Assembly (NCBI GenBank): GCA_024138025.1
Contig: JAMXBD010003397.1
Span: 58,371-122,370 of the forward strand
Origin: Combretum micranthum
Taxonomy: Eukaryota; Streptophyta; Magnoliopsida; Myrtales; Combretaceae
DNA: 64,000 nt
Reading direction: 5' to 3'
Part shown: piece by piece, positions 39,901 to 48,129 of the stretch
Layout: each line of letters begins with the position of its first letter
Position numbering within the stretch: position 1 is the stretch's first letter
Notes under the pieces: model-generated
Databases searched by the model: none
What the model was told of the DNA's origin: nothing
What the model saw: the letters and a program-made list of their open reading frames with translations, nothing else
Translations under genes and position numbers: made by a program

Positions 39901-42900
39901 CAAGAAGAAGGACACTTGATAGACCAAAAACTTCTCCTTTTGAGAAAAATGGAGTAAATCCAATCCATTCAAATGCTACAAAAATCACCCTTAAATAAAT
40001 GCCAAATATGTTTCAGCTGTGCTGCCTTGTTCCATACCTCTAGTTTGGGGATGCTAAGACCACCTTTGACTAAGGGAGAGCAAACAACACCCCATTTAAT
40101 TTTAGCTTTAGAGAATACATTAGGTTTACCACTCCAAAGAAATTCCTCATAAATCGTTCCACATTCCTAGTCACTTTCTTATGGAGAATAAAGATCGATG
40201 TCTAATAAACTTACATTGAGAAAATAACTGACTTTATAAGTTAAAGGCAACCTGCACAAGATAGAAACTTGCTAGTCTATGTATCAAGTCTAACTGCGAT
40301 TTTCTTGATTAGCACATCACAATCTGCCCTTTTAAGCTCGAAAAAGGTAAAGGGGACACCAAGGTAACGAATTGACAACTTTCCCTCCTAGAAACCAAGG
40401 GAGTCAAGAGAGGCTTCTTTTATTCTAGGATCTACACTACCAAAAAAATAAAAAATAAATAAATAAATAAACTAGACTCTTCAATCCATTAGCCCAGAGG
40501 CTCAATAAGTTCTAAAACGGCTCAAAAGCTTGTTGTATGATGTTAATAGAAGAAAGGTTCCCTTTACAAAACAACATCAAATAATCAACAAAGTAGAGAT
40601 GAGAAATCCTTTCATTATTGCATCGTTAATGGAAAGCAAATGAAGGGGAGCAAGTGAGGTCACTGATGTTGCTTGTAAAAACTTCCATGGCAAGGACAAA
40701 GAGGTAGGGAGAGACCGAATCACCTTGTCTAATGTCCCTAGAACTAGGGATAAAGCCAACTAGCTCACCATTCAAGCTAAAAGAAAACCTTAGGGTGGTA
40801 AAACATTGCACCTACAGCTTCTTGAAGTGACGAGGAAAATCCATCCATTCCAGCACTTTATCTGGGAAATGCCAATCAACAGTATCATAGGTTTTCAATA
40901 AATCTACCTTGATAGTGCATCTTGGAGGGCCACAATCAAGGTGATAGCCATTAACTAGCTCTTGGGCAATAAACATATTATCAGTGATTCTTCTACCCAA
41001 TATGAACGCTGACTATTCTCGACCAACAAGAGAAAAAAGGACTTCTCTTAACCGAGATGCCAAAATCTTTGAGATAGAACATTGCAACACGAGAACAGCC
41101 TGCAATAAGACAGTTAAAAGGGTTAGGAACCTTCGGAACCAAGGATATGATGGTGTTATTAACCTCTTTAAGGAGGAACCCTAATAATAAGAACTCTTTA
41201 ATGGCAAAGGTAATATGCAGGCCAATGATTTGCCATGAAGATTTGAAGAACTTAGCTAAGAGGCCATCAAGTCCCGATGCTTTCCCATTAGACTGGCTAA
41301 AACAAGTTGATTTATCTCCTCATCAGTAAAAGGGAAGTTAAGAAAATCTACCAGAGTTTCAGAAAGTCCCTTGGTAATGAAGTTATTCAAACCAGCTAAA
41401 TCTCTTTTAGAGGATGAAGAGTAAACAAACATGGGAAATACTCAAGTACTTCCTGCTGGACCGCTTAATCACCTTGAGCTATAGAACCATCTTCCCTTAG
41501 CAATGAACAAATAGAGTTTCATTGTGGCATTGGATCATAGCTCTATGAAAATAATATATGTTCTTACCACCAAGTGTGAGCCACTTAATCCTTGATTTTT
41601 GTTTAAAAAAGGATTCCTCTACTGCTCATAAGATATAATAATGTTTAAAAGCATCCTTTTTCACTCTCAAAGAGGGAGACATTACCTTGAGCAATGGCTA
41701 CCTGAATGGCGAGGAGCTCATCTTTTGCCCTAACAACTCTTGAGGAAATGTGGGAATAGTCCCTATCATCCAGCTTCTTAAGTCTAACTTCATAAGCTTG
41801 AGCTTGGAGATTACTTAGAAGAGTTTGGACCCCTGAATCTCTTTACTTCAGACACCCGAAACAATGGAAAGGAAATCTTCAGCCTCTGTCCAAAAGTTGA
41901 AAAATTTGAAGGGGGTATTTCTATGAGACCTAGAAAGATCGAACTACTAAGCACATAGCATGGTTGGATAGGAAAGGTGAGATAAACTTGCCTTTCGATC
42001 AAGAAAATTAAATCATCCACTCTTGATTAACCAAAATATGGTATAATTTCCTCAAAATAGGGGACTCTGGCTATCTATTAGATCAAAAGAATAAGTTGCC
42101 AACAAACCAGAGATCATCAAGTTCAACTCCAGCCAAGAAATCCTTAAAATCCGCAATGGCAGCAGACATTCTGGTGTCTCCATCAATACATTCTAGAACT
42201 GATGTAGTAGTGTTGAAATCCTCCAAAACAAGCCAAGGAGAACTAGCCACCGATACAACAATCAATAAGAGTTGCTCCCAAAGTTCTTTGCATTCTAAAG
42301 TTGATTTTGATGCATAGACAAAAGAGGATAGGAAAGAGATGTTTGCTTCTTTATATGTGCAGCTGCAATGAACAAATTGTGAGTGCTCCTTAAGGATCTA
42401 AACATCCCATAGCCAAGGGTCCCAACATATCCACAATCTCTTCCATAAATATATGCTGTGGATATGAATACTCTAGCTTCAAAAGCCACAGTATAATCTC
42501 CAAAAAAATTCAGCACAATAAAACCTAATCCCCACCAAGTTGCTTGTATTGCTGTTTATTTTGTTGTAATAGCAATTCCATTATAACTTTATTCCTTATG
42601 GAGAGTTATTATAACGTTTAGTTAACCGTAATAGCAATTTCATAAGGAATCTCTATTAAATAAGTATTTGTTCCTATAGCAATTCAATTCTGGATTTTTT
42701 TTTTTTTAAAACAAAATACCCTCATTTAAAATAAAGAAAAAAAAATTAACAAAATCCTATTACAGTTATATTCTACTCTACAATAATAGTAATTCCATTA
42801 CAATCTTATTCATTAAAAGAAATGCAAGGGCAGGTAATTAAATGGAGTGGCCTTTCAAGAGAGTGTTTACTTCCCATGGAGGGAAAGAAGCACTGGAAAC

Positions 42901-44129
42901 TAGGTCAACTCCACCTATGATAGTAGTGCAAAATATATGCCACGCATGATTCAGGAGGTTTTAGGCTATGTTGTTGCTTTTGTTTGTCCAAACTACATTT
43001 TATCTATAATCCATAGAATCATTTTATGAATATGAATGATGTTGCATGTAGTTGGAACCATATGTTTCTTCCTCTTCTTCTTTTTCAAGGGCAGGAAGGT
43101 AGGAATGGGATGGGGTAGGGCTTGCAGTTGCACTTAAAACCCCTGGTGTTTGTGGACCAAAAATACAAAACAATCAAAGATGATTACTCCAAAAGAATCT
43201 TTGCAATAATTTCTTAAATAATCCTAAGGTTTAAATTTCTTCAAGTGGAAATTTGTTATGTTAAGTTATAATATAAAACTCGCACCATATATACAAGTTT
43301 AAAATTTTAGATTAAATAGTCATAATTGATCTTCCAGGTTTAAATTTCTGTGCAATCATTTCACTATGTTTAATTAACTTATCCACTTCATAGGGTTCAA
43401 TCAAAATCTCAGATCAGTAATAATAGTGCTAATTAATAATATGAAGCACACATTAAATCTACAAATCTAAACTTTTAGAATAAATTATTGTGATACTAAT
43501 TTCAACATATTCTTATGTAATGGAGTGTGTTAAGTACTAATATGAAACACATATAAAATCTACAAAATTTAAACTTTTAGATTAAATAATTGTGATACTA
43601 ATTTCACCATACTGAAATTGCTACGTATAGTTAGAACCACATGGATATGGTTTCAATTTTCTTTCTTCTATTTTTTTTTTTTTTTTGGTGGGGTGGTGGT
43701 GGTGGTTTTGGAAACCCTTGTCTTTTCAAATGAAGAATACATATGATACACAGAGAATTATCCAGAGAAGAGTCTTCATAACATTTATACAATGGGTCTT
43801 CGCTTATTTTTAAGTAAATAGGTTGTTTAAATTTTCTTTGAGGAAAATTTGTTCAAAACATTTATGTATCTTTACTTACTCTCTTTTTGGGTATCTTTAG
43901 TTATTTGCATATTTACTCTATCCATGCTGCACACATAGCTAAACTATGACTCAGGAACAAGGAACAGAAATTTTTTTTCTTTATTATGTTTGATGTGATT
44001 TTGTAATGTTTCATAAACATTCTCTTAATCATGCATGCCTGAAACCATCCAGCAATGAAGTACTAAAAATTGACAGGAACACGTCAATCACACAGCAAAT
44101 AGAATCTGTCAAAATAGAATTTTGTTAGA

Positions 44130-44161
<32 letters not shown>

Positions 44162-46796
44162 TGGACAAATAATAATTTCATTCAGAAAAAGAATATAAAA
44201 TTGTTAAAGGTCAGGTGGGTTTATACAGATCTTCATCATTTTACAAAACTGAGAATAAAAAACTGTGTAGGAAACAGCTGTAAACTTGTCAAGAATTCTA
44301 CAGTTGGCTGTAGAGATGACAGGAGAAAGTCCCTAGGTGCACTTGGTTTTGAATTCTCCAATTGCTATAAACCCCAACTACTAGGGATGCTCTCCGAGAT
44401 TGGATCTGAGGACTTTCTCAATTCACTGAAGCCACTGGGAATGATGTGGAGCAGTGTCAGGAGTAGAAAGACAACAGGGCATTCTAGATGGTCACAGACA
44501 TCCATCCAAATCTGAGAAGAGACCACGCAATCAAAGAACGAGTGGTCATTAATACAAGCTGTCTGAGAAAAATCACAAACAAGCCAAAATCAAACAATAA
44601 CCAAAAGGTAAGAATTGAAGTTTACCGATTATATTGAATTCGGTTTCTCCAATCTCCACAGTCCTAACTCTCTTCTATTTTTCTTCTTCTCTTCTTTCTT
44701 TATTTAAGCTCCTATTTATAGCATAATACTACTACTACTAACTAACCATAGGTCTAACAAACTCCTATACTACTGCTACATTAAAACCGCATAACACAAC
44801 ACAACTACACCACACACAACACAGCACTCCTATACTACTGCTACATATAAAACCACACAACATAACACAACACAACTACACCACACACAACACAGCACTC
44901 CTCAATTATTTCACCCGTCTCCTATAGACCCTAAGTAAAGGCCTATGAACTCTCGGTATCGTATCAGTCATGGTCTTCATTGCAAAACAGAGAAAACATG
45001 CAGACGATGTTGCAATACTCCCAAGCTTGAAGTTAAGAGTTTGCAGTTTTCTCCTCCAAGCTAGCCAAAGAATGAACTATGTGTAGTGGTTTTATTTCCC
45101 ATTTACTTTGTTGAAAGGAAGAACATTGTAATGTAATTATTATTATTAAGGAATAGAATAAAGCTGTAATAGTATTTTTATTTTTCAATTTTCTTAATTT
45201 AATGAAGGCATTTTGAATAAAAAAAATAATTCCAGCATTGAATTATAATTCTTAGGTTAGAGAAATGGATGGCTATTCAATTTATTTTGTAATAGGGTTT
45301 CTAAATGAAATTGCTATTATGGGTAATTAAATATTACAATAGCTCTTCATAAGAAATAAGGTTGTAGTTAAATTACTATTATATCAAAGTGAATAAGCAA
45401 TTAGTCTCTTCTTTTTTAGCTTTGCTCTCACGACTTTATAACCCTCACCCATGATAGCAATTGTACATCTCCTTACTTTCAACAAAATTTATTTACTACA
45501 TACCAATAAAAAATGAAAGAAAAAGTAATTCTAAGTCAAGTAAAATATAGAACTCATCAGCAAAGGCCTAATACCTGAGAAACTGAAACAAAGAGTTCCT
45601 GAATAAATCTGATATCAATCCCTTAGAAGAAAAGGCATCATACAGCACATATGGAAATTTTAATTCAAACTTTATATAACAAGACCAAAATCAATTTCAT
45701 ACCATATGTACTCAAAAACCATACATCTGGTAGCTACATCTGGTAGCTTTTCAAGAAGCAAAACATTCATAAATAGAGATAACTAAAGGTGTATACGGTA
45801 GACTCACCGCGATTCCGTAATAATCTCCTAACAGCTTGCAATGAGCCTCCCATGCACAATGCAGTTGGAAATACTTTCCTACAGTCCTACAGGAGCTCAA
45901 CAACAAAAAATTAAGTAAAGAAGAATAAGCACAGGGGCAACCGCATTTATAAGTGAAATCAAGAAGCAAAGTTACTTCTAAACTAACTTGAAATCTAAGA
46001 AAAATAATTGAGATCGTATTCATGATCTATCGTGCTTATGCAAGTGATGCAATCAACCAAAGTTTACCATGACGGTCATGCATTTGTTAAGTCCATTCAA
46101 TCTACAATTGATTATAAATTTTAACCCAAACGGTGAAGGCTGAATGGAAAATTTCAATTGCAATCGGTCAGGTTGCTTCTTTGGTGACTGTAAAGTCACG
46201 GGGTTTGAGTAATGGAGGCAAACACATGCAATCATTTTCCTCCCATAACCCACTGGCTGGAGGAGGGCTTCGCCGCAATGAGGTATGCCTTTTTGCTAGG
46301 TACAAGCTTAACATGGCCCAATTAACTATCATTAGATTCTCTTTTCGCAGGTTCGATCAGGTTAATCTTTCAGGATAATCTTGAACTCAATTCTCAAAAA
46401 CAAACAAATTTCAAAGATCATAAAAAAGAAAGCTTTTGATCACGACCAAATACCTCCAGGCGATCCAGCAAATTCTCAGCAACGGTGTCAATAAGAGGAT
46501 CCTTAGGACGCATCGACCACGCAGCCCTATCTCGCTGCCAACAACAAAAATTACAACAATTCAGCAAAAAAAGAAAAGGAAAAGGCAGTTAGAAAATGAA
46601 ATTAAATTCAATAGCACGTTTTGTTCATATTGGTAATGCTAACTTGTTTGCGCTTGAGGTCGCGATCGAATATCTTCACCCTAGAACCCTCATTGACGTC
46701 AGTAGAGAAGCAATGCCGAAGGATCTCCCAACTTGGACGGCTTCTTCTTCGCAATAACAATGAGGTTCCCTTGCCGTACAATGAGAAGCGTCTCAT
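24806..46796 (-). CDS. NDUFAF5: NDUFAF5-type mitochondrial methyltransferase-like protein, complex I assembly factor (11 exons)
   Basis: Coding exons on the minus strand are 46796..46644, 46534..46454, 45886..45808, 38501..38360, 38263..38194, 37403..37342, 37243..37165, 36735..36648, 29446..29382, 29279..29190 and 24919..24806. They total 1023 nt, giving 340 residues with no internal stop. All introns are GT-AG. Human NDUFAF5 modifies the complex I subunit NDUFS7 in the mitochondrial matrix. Hallmarks are [10 protein letters not shown] at 42-51, the [10 protein letters not shown] motif, the [11 protein letters not shown] strand, the MEREGG motif, RAMGETNA and the C-terminal RRGSATISF. The N-terminus is rich in Arg, Ser and Leu without acidic residues until about residue 24, fitting a mitochondrial presequence. 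SAM motif I is altered (ALCMGGS instead of LDLGCGRG), as I recall for plant relatives. One glycine of the usual FGGETL doublet is absent. Introns 3, 8 and 10 are 7.3, 7.2 and 4.3 kb. Confidence 0.93.
24920..29189 (-). other. Intron 10 of the NDUFAF5-type gene
   Basis: The 4270-bp intron is AT-rich with no coding feature. It holds a GA/GGGA simple repeat at about 26766..26808, a possible MITE at 26691..27237, and AAT-type runs near 27752..27768 and 27941..27953. A dispersed repeat also found in intron 3 lies at about 28180..28390. Confidence 0.8.
26691..27237. mobile_element. Possible MITE with CACTGTTTGG ends
   Basis: The left end reads CACTGTTTGGAATAAGAG. The reverse complement of the right end reads GACTGTGTTTGACATGGG. 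These are similar inverted ends about 547 bp apart, with no coding capacity inside. Flanking TTA/TAA trinucleotides would fit a Tourist/Harbinger-like insertion, but the ends match only loosely. Confidence 0.35.
29190..29279 (-). CDS. NDUFAF5: Exon 10 of the NDUFAF5-type gene (residues 274-303)
   Basis: The acceptor is AACAACAG and the donor CAG-GTAGGG. It codes for [18 protein letters not shown] and then [10 protein letters not shown]. Phase is 0 at both ends. The preceding intron is 102 bp. Confidence 0.93.
29382..29446 (-). CDS. NDUFAF5: Exon 9 of the NDUFAF5-type gene (residues 252-273)
   Basis: The acceptor is TACATAG and the donor ACT-GTAAGC. It codes for [19 protein letters not shown] plus Ser-Thr, a strongly conserved helix of the family. 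Confidence 0.92.
29630..29712. repeat. C/A-rich simple repeat in intron 8
   Basis: A long run of CCCCA/ACCC-type sequence passes into an A-run and TAA repeats. It makes spurious open frames on the minus strand. Confidence 0.8.
30135..30618 (-). repeat. 3' LTR of the intronic chromovirus
   Basis: It matches 35014..35499 along its length with scattered substitutions and small indels. Counting differences between the two copies would date the insertion. Confidence 0.88.
30640..31160 (-). pseudogene. Chromovirus integrase C-terminus and chromodomain
   Basis: The minus strand reads [19 protein letters not shown] (GPY-type C-terminal integrase module), then [14 protein letters not shown] near 30745..30700, the core of a chromodomain of the LIHWxGxxxxEATWE type. 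Chromodomains steer integration by binding chromatin marks. A 27-bp tandem repeat near 31105..31150 is a further lesion. Confidence 0.72.
31331..31375. repeat. T-run followed by G-run
   Basis: About 18 T are followed by a G/T-rich tract inside the chromovirus. A similar T-then-GGTGG tract occurs at about 43670..43710 in intron 3. Both are simple-sequence DNA. Confidence 0.8.
31487..31830 (-). pseudogene. Chromovirus integrase core, first catalytic Asp lost
   Basis: [10 protein letters not shown] is the tail of the zinc-binding domain. It is followed by [20 protein letters not shown], where the family has SMDFI, so the first Asp of the DDE triad is Val. A second Asp is kept in [12 protein letters not shown], the degenerate form of the usual SDRD motif. 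It is inactive. Confidence 0.78.
32100..32558 (-). pseudogene. Chromovirus RNase H remnant
   Basis: The minus strand reads [18 protein letters not shown] and then [14 protein letters not shown], the connection between RT and RNase H in Ty3/gypsy elements. SDA contains the expected acidic residue. Downstream the frame is lost. Confidence 0.7.
32570..33723 (-). pseudogene. Chromovirus reverse transcriptase, catalytic site lost
   Basis: The linker [18 protein letters not shown], then [12 protein letters not shown], leads into [12 protein letters not shown] is readable near 33160, and the FxDD box reads [14 protein letters not shown] near 33075, so the second catalytic Asp is Lys. A 209-bp tandem duplication at about 32625..33042 adds a frameshift. 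Confidence 0.8.
32625..33042. repeat. Tandem duplication, 209-bp unit, in the chromovirus RT
   Basis: The block beginning AAGAAAACCTCAAAGTGCAG near 32625 is repeated from 32834 with only a few differences. The unit is not a multiple of three, so it breaks the RT frame. Near identity implies a recent duplication compared with the rest of the decayed element. Confidence 0.9.
33769..34167 (-). pseudogene. Chromovirus retropepsin region, decayed
   Basis: The minus strand reads [20 protein letters not shown] and then [12 protein letters not shown]. In chromovirus proteases the active site in this setting is L(I/V)DSGSTH, so the catalytic Asp has become Gly. The order between gag and RT fits a protease. 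Confidence 0.65.
34168..34949 (-). pseudogene. gag: Chromovirus gag remnant
   Basis: An open stretch at 34949..34665 reads [11 protein letters not shown] and then [12 protein letters not shown], typical of the region before and at the start of the capsid domain of chromovirus Gag. Further gag signal down to 34168 is broken by frameshifts. Confidence 0.6.
35014..35499 (-). repeat. 5' LTR of the intronic chromovirus
   Basis: This is the partner of 30135..30618. The primer-binding site lies just inside its 35014 edge on the minus strand, which identifies it as the 5' LTR. Confidence 0.88.
36648..36735 (-). CDS. NDUFAF5: Exon 8 of the NDUFAF5-type gene (residues 223-252)
   Basis: The acceptor is ATTCTAG and the donor AGTG-GTGAGA. 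It codes for [19 protein letters not shown] and then DEYIVKYRS. The phase-1 end gives Ala with exon 9, across the 7.2 kb intron that holds the chromovirus. Confidence 0.92.
37165..37243 (-). CDS. NDUFAF5: Exon 7 of the NDUFAF5-type gene (residues 196-222)
   Basis: The acceptor is TGGTCAG and the donor CAG-GTACTT. It codes for [20 protein letters not shown] and ends SPLAQ. The preceding intron is only 98 bp; reading through it would shift into non-family sequence, which supports the splice. Confidence 0.92.
37342..37403 (-). CDS. NDUFAF5: Exon 6 of the NDUFAF5-type gene (residues 176-196)
   Basis: The acceptor is TGTGGCAG and the donor TTTGAA-GTTGTT. It codes for [20 protein letters not shown]. 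The family usually has two glycines before the Glu/Asp; here only one is present, an in-frame loss of one codon. The phase-2 end gives Lys with the first base of exon 7. Confidence 0.88.
38194..38263 (-). CDS. NDUFAF5: Exon 5 of the NDUFAF5-type gene (residues 152-175)
   Basis: The acceptor is ATGTGAAG and the donor CAG-GTACTC. It codes for [19 protein letters not shown], containing the LHWTNDLP family motif. Phase is 0 at the 3' end. The preceding intron is 96 bp. Confidence 0.93.
38360..38501 (-). CDS. NDUFAF5: Exon 4 of the NDUFAF5-type gene (residues 105-152)
   Basis: The acceptor is TTTGAAG and the donor GAAAG-GTATGG. It codes for [16 protein letters not shown], where the Asp after the second strand is the usual acidic SAM-ribose contact, and ends [10 protein letters not shown]. 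The phase-2 end is completed by T of exon 5 to Ser. Confidence 0.92.
39435..39988 (-). pseudogene. LINE zf-RVT region remnant
   Basis: Overlapping minus-strand open segments broken by frameshifts read like the linker and zf-RVT part after the RT, with [20 protein letters not shown] matching the usual W-x-F-s-v-k-s-aY pattern. Confidence 0.7.
40380..41290 (-). pseudogene. LINE reverse transcriptase, catalytic box lost
   Basis: [16 protein letters not shown] (about 40920..40870) is the A-box with DLxKAYDxVx[20 protein letters not shown] (about 40740..40680) is the RQGDPLSP motif. The FADD box reads [13 protein letters not shown] near 40580..40550, with Asp to Tyr and Ala to Val changes, so it cannot be active. 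Confidence 0.85.
41811..42516 (-). pseudogene. LINE endonuclease (EEP family) remnant
   Basis: [16 protein letters not shown] stands where LINE endonucleases have a GDFN box, and AELDD-like text follows as [12 protein letters not shown]. Later segments (about 42020..41811) match the SDH-to-linker region in position only. Several stops are present. Confidence 0.72.
43275..43620. repeat. Dispersed repeat, three neighbouring copies
   Basis: The motif TTTAGATTAAATAATTGTGA, often followed by TACTAATTTCA, appears at about 43300..43335, 43468..43505 and 43570..43610 with flanking similarity (CACATATAAAATCTACAAA-type text). A further copy is in intron 10 at about 28190..28235. It looks like a short interspersed repeat, but I cannot see an A box and B box. 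Confidence 0.5.
44575..44960 (-). mobile_element. Small LTR-like insertion in the LINE fragment
   Basis: The insertion splits the zf-RVT frame. Read on the minus strand it begins near TGATACGATACC, contains a TATA box (CTATAAATAGG near 44720) with a purine-rich leader, and has an imperfect tandem repeat of about 65 to 70 bp at 44761..44899. It could be a solo LTR of a small Copia element or a TRIM. I did not find a clean target duplication. Confidence 0.45.
44761..44899. repeat. Tandem repeat, two copies of about 65-70 bp
   Basis: CTCCTATACTACTGCTACAT followed by an AACACAACACAACTACACC-type tract occurs twice in a row, at about 44762..44826 and 44827..44899, ending in CAGCACTCCT each time. 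Confidence 0.8.
45808..45886 (-). CDS. NDUFAF5: Exon 3 of the NDUFAF5-type gene (residues 79-105)
   Basis: The acceptor is CTCCTGTAG and the donor GCG-GTGAGT. The exon reads [19 protein letters not shown] and then an Arg-rich stretch. The degenerate SAM motif I lies here. The end is phase 1, completed by GA of exon 4 to give Gly. Confidence 0.9.
45887..46453 (-). other. Intron 2 of the NDUFAF5-type gene
   Basis: At about 46150..46250 the plus strand has GTGACTGTAAAGTCACGG followed by GGTTTGAGT, close to a Pol III B box. It may be a decayed tRNA-derived SINE. Nothing else is seen. Confidence 0.6.
46454..46534 (-). CDS. NDUFAF5: Exon 2 of the NDUFAF5-type gene (residues 52-78)
   Basis: The acceptor is TTGGCAG and the donor GAG-GTATTT. 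The 27 codons start RDRAAW and end LLDRLE. Phase is 0 at both ends. The preceding intron is 109 bp. Confidence 0.92.
46644..46796 (-). CDS. NDUFAF5: Exon 1 of the NDUFAF5-type gene (residues 1-51)
   Basis: The ATG at 46796 opens [10 protein letters not shown], an Arg/Ser/Leu-rich presequence with a plausible cleavage zone at HCF-STD (residues 28-33). The exon ends with the family signature [11 protein letters not shown]. Donor is CAA-GTTAGC, phase 0. No other in-frame ATG lies between this one and the CT-rich leader, so this start is preferred. Confidence 0.92.
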
Positions 46797-47483
46797 GTTG
46801 TTCCAAATGGTAAATTGCCCTTGTAGTATTTCTTGAGTTGTGCAACTCTCTTGGAGAATGGCAAAGTGAACTAAGGAAGAGACTGAGAGAGTGAGAGAGA
46901 GTAAACGTGAACAGAGGCTTCAGATTAAAAAAAGAATACTGATTACAGCCAATTGACAAACAGAGAAACTTAGTTGTCGGGAATAATAATAGCAATCATA
47001 AGCCAATACATGTCGAAATTCCATATAAAAAATAATTACTAATATATCATTTGAATGAAATTAATTATTAATTTTTAATTATAAAATCATGTTTAAAAAA
47101 TAAAATATATAATTTTATATAAAAATCACATGCAAGAATCATAATTTAATGTTTGATTACGATTGTAATATCCCGATTATTAATTGTAATATAAGTATTT
47201 TGTATAGATATCGAGATTAATAATCGTGATATTACTCCGTACGTTAAATATATATCATATTTTATAATCGCGATATGCACGTGTATATCGCATTTTAAAG
47301 ATGCGATATACATGTATTTACTGTTCACTTGTATATCCTATGATAAAAACACGATTTTGGTGCGGTAAATTGGTAATTATTTTCATTTTGATCTGATTTA
47401 AGGAATTAATTTTAATTAGTATCCTAAATAAGAAATTGATTCGAAATAATAATAATTAATAAGAACAACAAATGTCAAAAGTA
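46797..47483. other. Promoter-side intergenic DNA with GCGATAT repeats
   Basis: Upstream of the gene, 47160..47340 holds several copies of ATCGCGATAT or GCGATATAC in both orientations, including the palindrome-like GCGATATGCACGTGTATATCGC region near 47272. This may be the end of an older DNA transposon within which MULE 2 sits, since AACACGATTT-type text recurs on the far side near 51546. Confidence 0.4.
46876..46902 (-). promoter_or_regulatory. CT-rich Y-patch in the leader of the NDUFAF5-type gene
   Basis: About 85 bp upstream of the start codon the minus strand has a CTCTCTCACTCTCTCAGTCT-type tract, typical of plant core promoters or 5' UTRs. I see no TATA box at a fitting distance, so the promoter appears TATA-less, as is common for housekeeping genes. 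Confidence 0.5.
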
Positions 47484-48129
47484 ATAAAAATTAGGGAATG
47501 GAAAATGATATTTAAGTTTTTACAAAAATTATAAAATTGCTACTGAAATAAAAATAATCTCAGTTTTAGGCAACTTGATCTCATTTCTTTTGAAAAACTA
47601 TCTAACATTATCTCTTCAAAAGACAGATTCTCATAATTTGTGGGGCCCACTAACATCGTCTCTTTAATAACCCGTTCACTTCACTGAATGAAATATGGGG
47701 GAATGGAATTCTAATTCAAATAGAACATAATAGAGTTGTAGGTTCACTTACTGTAAATAGTAAAACAAGTAATTATTAGAGTAAAATATGAAATATCTAT
47801 GATGCCCCACGTATTTATTACAGAGAGAGGATAATTGTGTACGTGTTAGTTTCAAGATATAGGTATTTATGATAAAGTTGAAAAATAGACCATTGAATAG
47901 CAATTCACGGATTAGAGACATGAATTGCTATTCATAATTTTATATAACAGCAATTCATTATGAGTTGTCATTTTTTTTAAGTAAACACTATAATATCGAT
48001 TTCACGTCGAACGAGAAAGGAATAAATAGATATCCATATCAAGTGAATGGACTGTAAGAGACGAGGCCATTAATATGGAAGAGATCACGCACTAATGACC
48101 TCTTCTTTTAAAGAAACAAGGTTGACGGA

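Larger units (their letters stand above)
38980..42530 (-). mobile_element. LINE (non-LTR retrotransposon), inactive, in intron 3
   Basis: Endonuclease, reverse transcriptase and zf-RVT segments occur in order from high to low coordinate on the minus strand. A T-run on the plus strand at about 38981..38998 is the poly(A) tail at the 3' end. I could not fix target duplications, and the 5' end near 42530 is an estimate. It is in sense with the host gene. Confidence 0.85.
44160..45070 (-). pseudogene. Second LINE fragment (zf-RVT end), split by a small insertion
   Basis: On the minus strand, [17 protein letters not shown] (about 45062..45010) continues, after an interruption at about 44575..44960, with [19 protein letters not shown] (about 44550..44500). 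This is the W-to-C-to-HLFFxC-xxxxIW pattern of LINE zf-RVT domains. The left end has a TTGGACAAATAATAATTTCA-type 3' tail. Confidence 0.65.
38502..45807 (-). other. Intron 3 of the NDUFAF5-type gene, containing a LINE
   Basis: The 7306-bp intron holds a LINE at about 38980..42530, a dispersed repeat in several copies at 43275..43620, an AT dinucleotide run at about 44130..44152, and a second LINE fragment split by a small insertion at 44160..45070. The rest is AT-rich non-coding DNA. Confidence 0.85.

Noticed and set aside
46150..46250. tRNA gene
   Set aside because: A B-box-like GGTTTGAGT follows GTGACTGTAAAGTCACGG, but no cloverleaf can be folded. At most it is a decayed SINE.
46699..46995. 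98-codon minus-strand ORF overlapping exon 1
   Set aside because: It is out of frame with the conserved exon 1 protein and its N-terminus is translated CT-rich leader.
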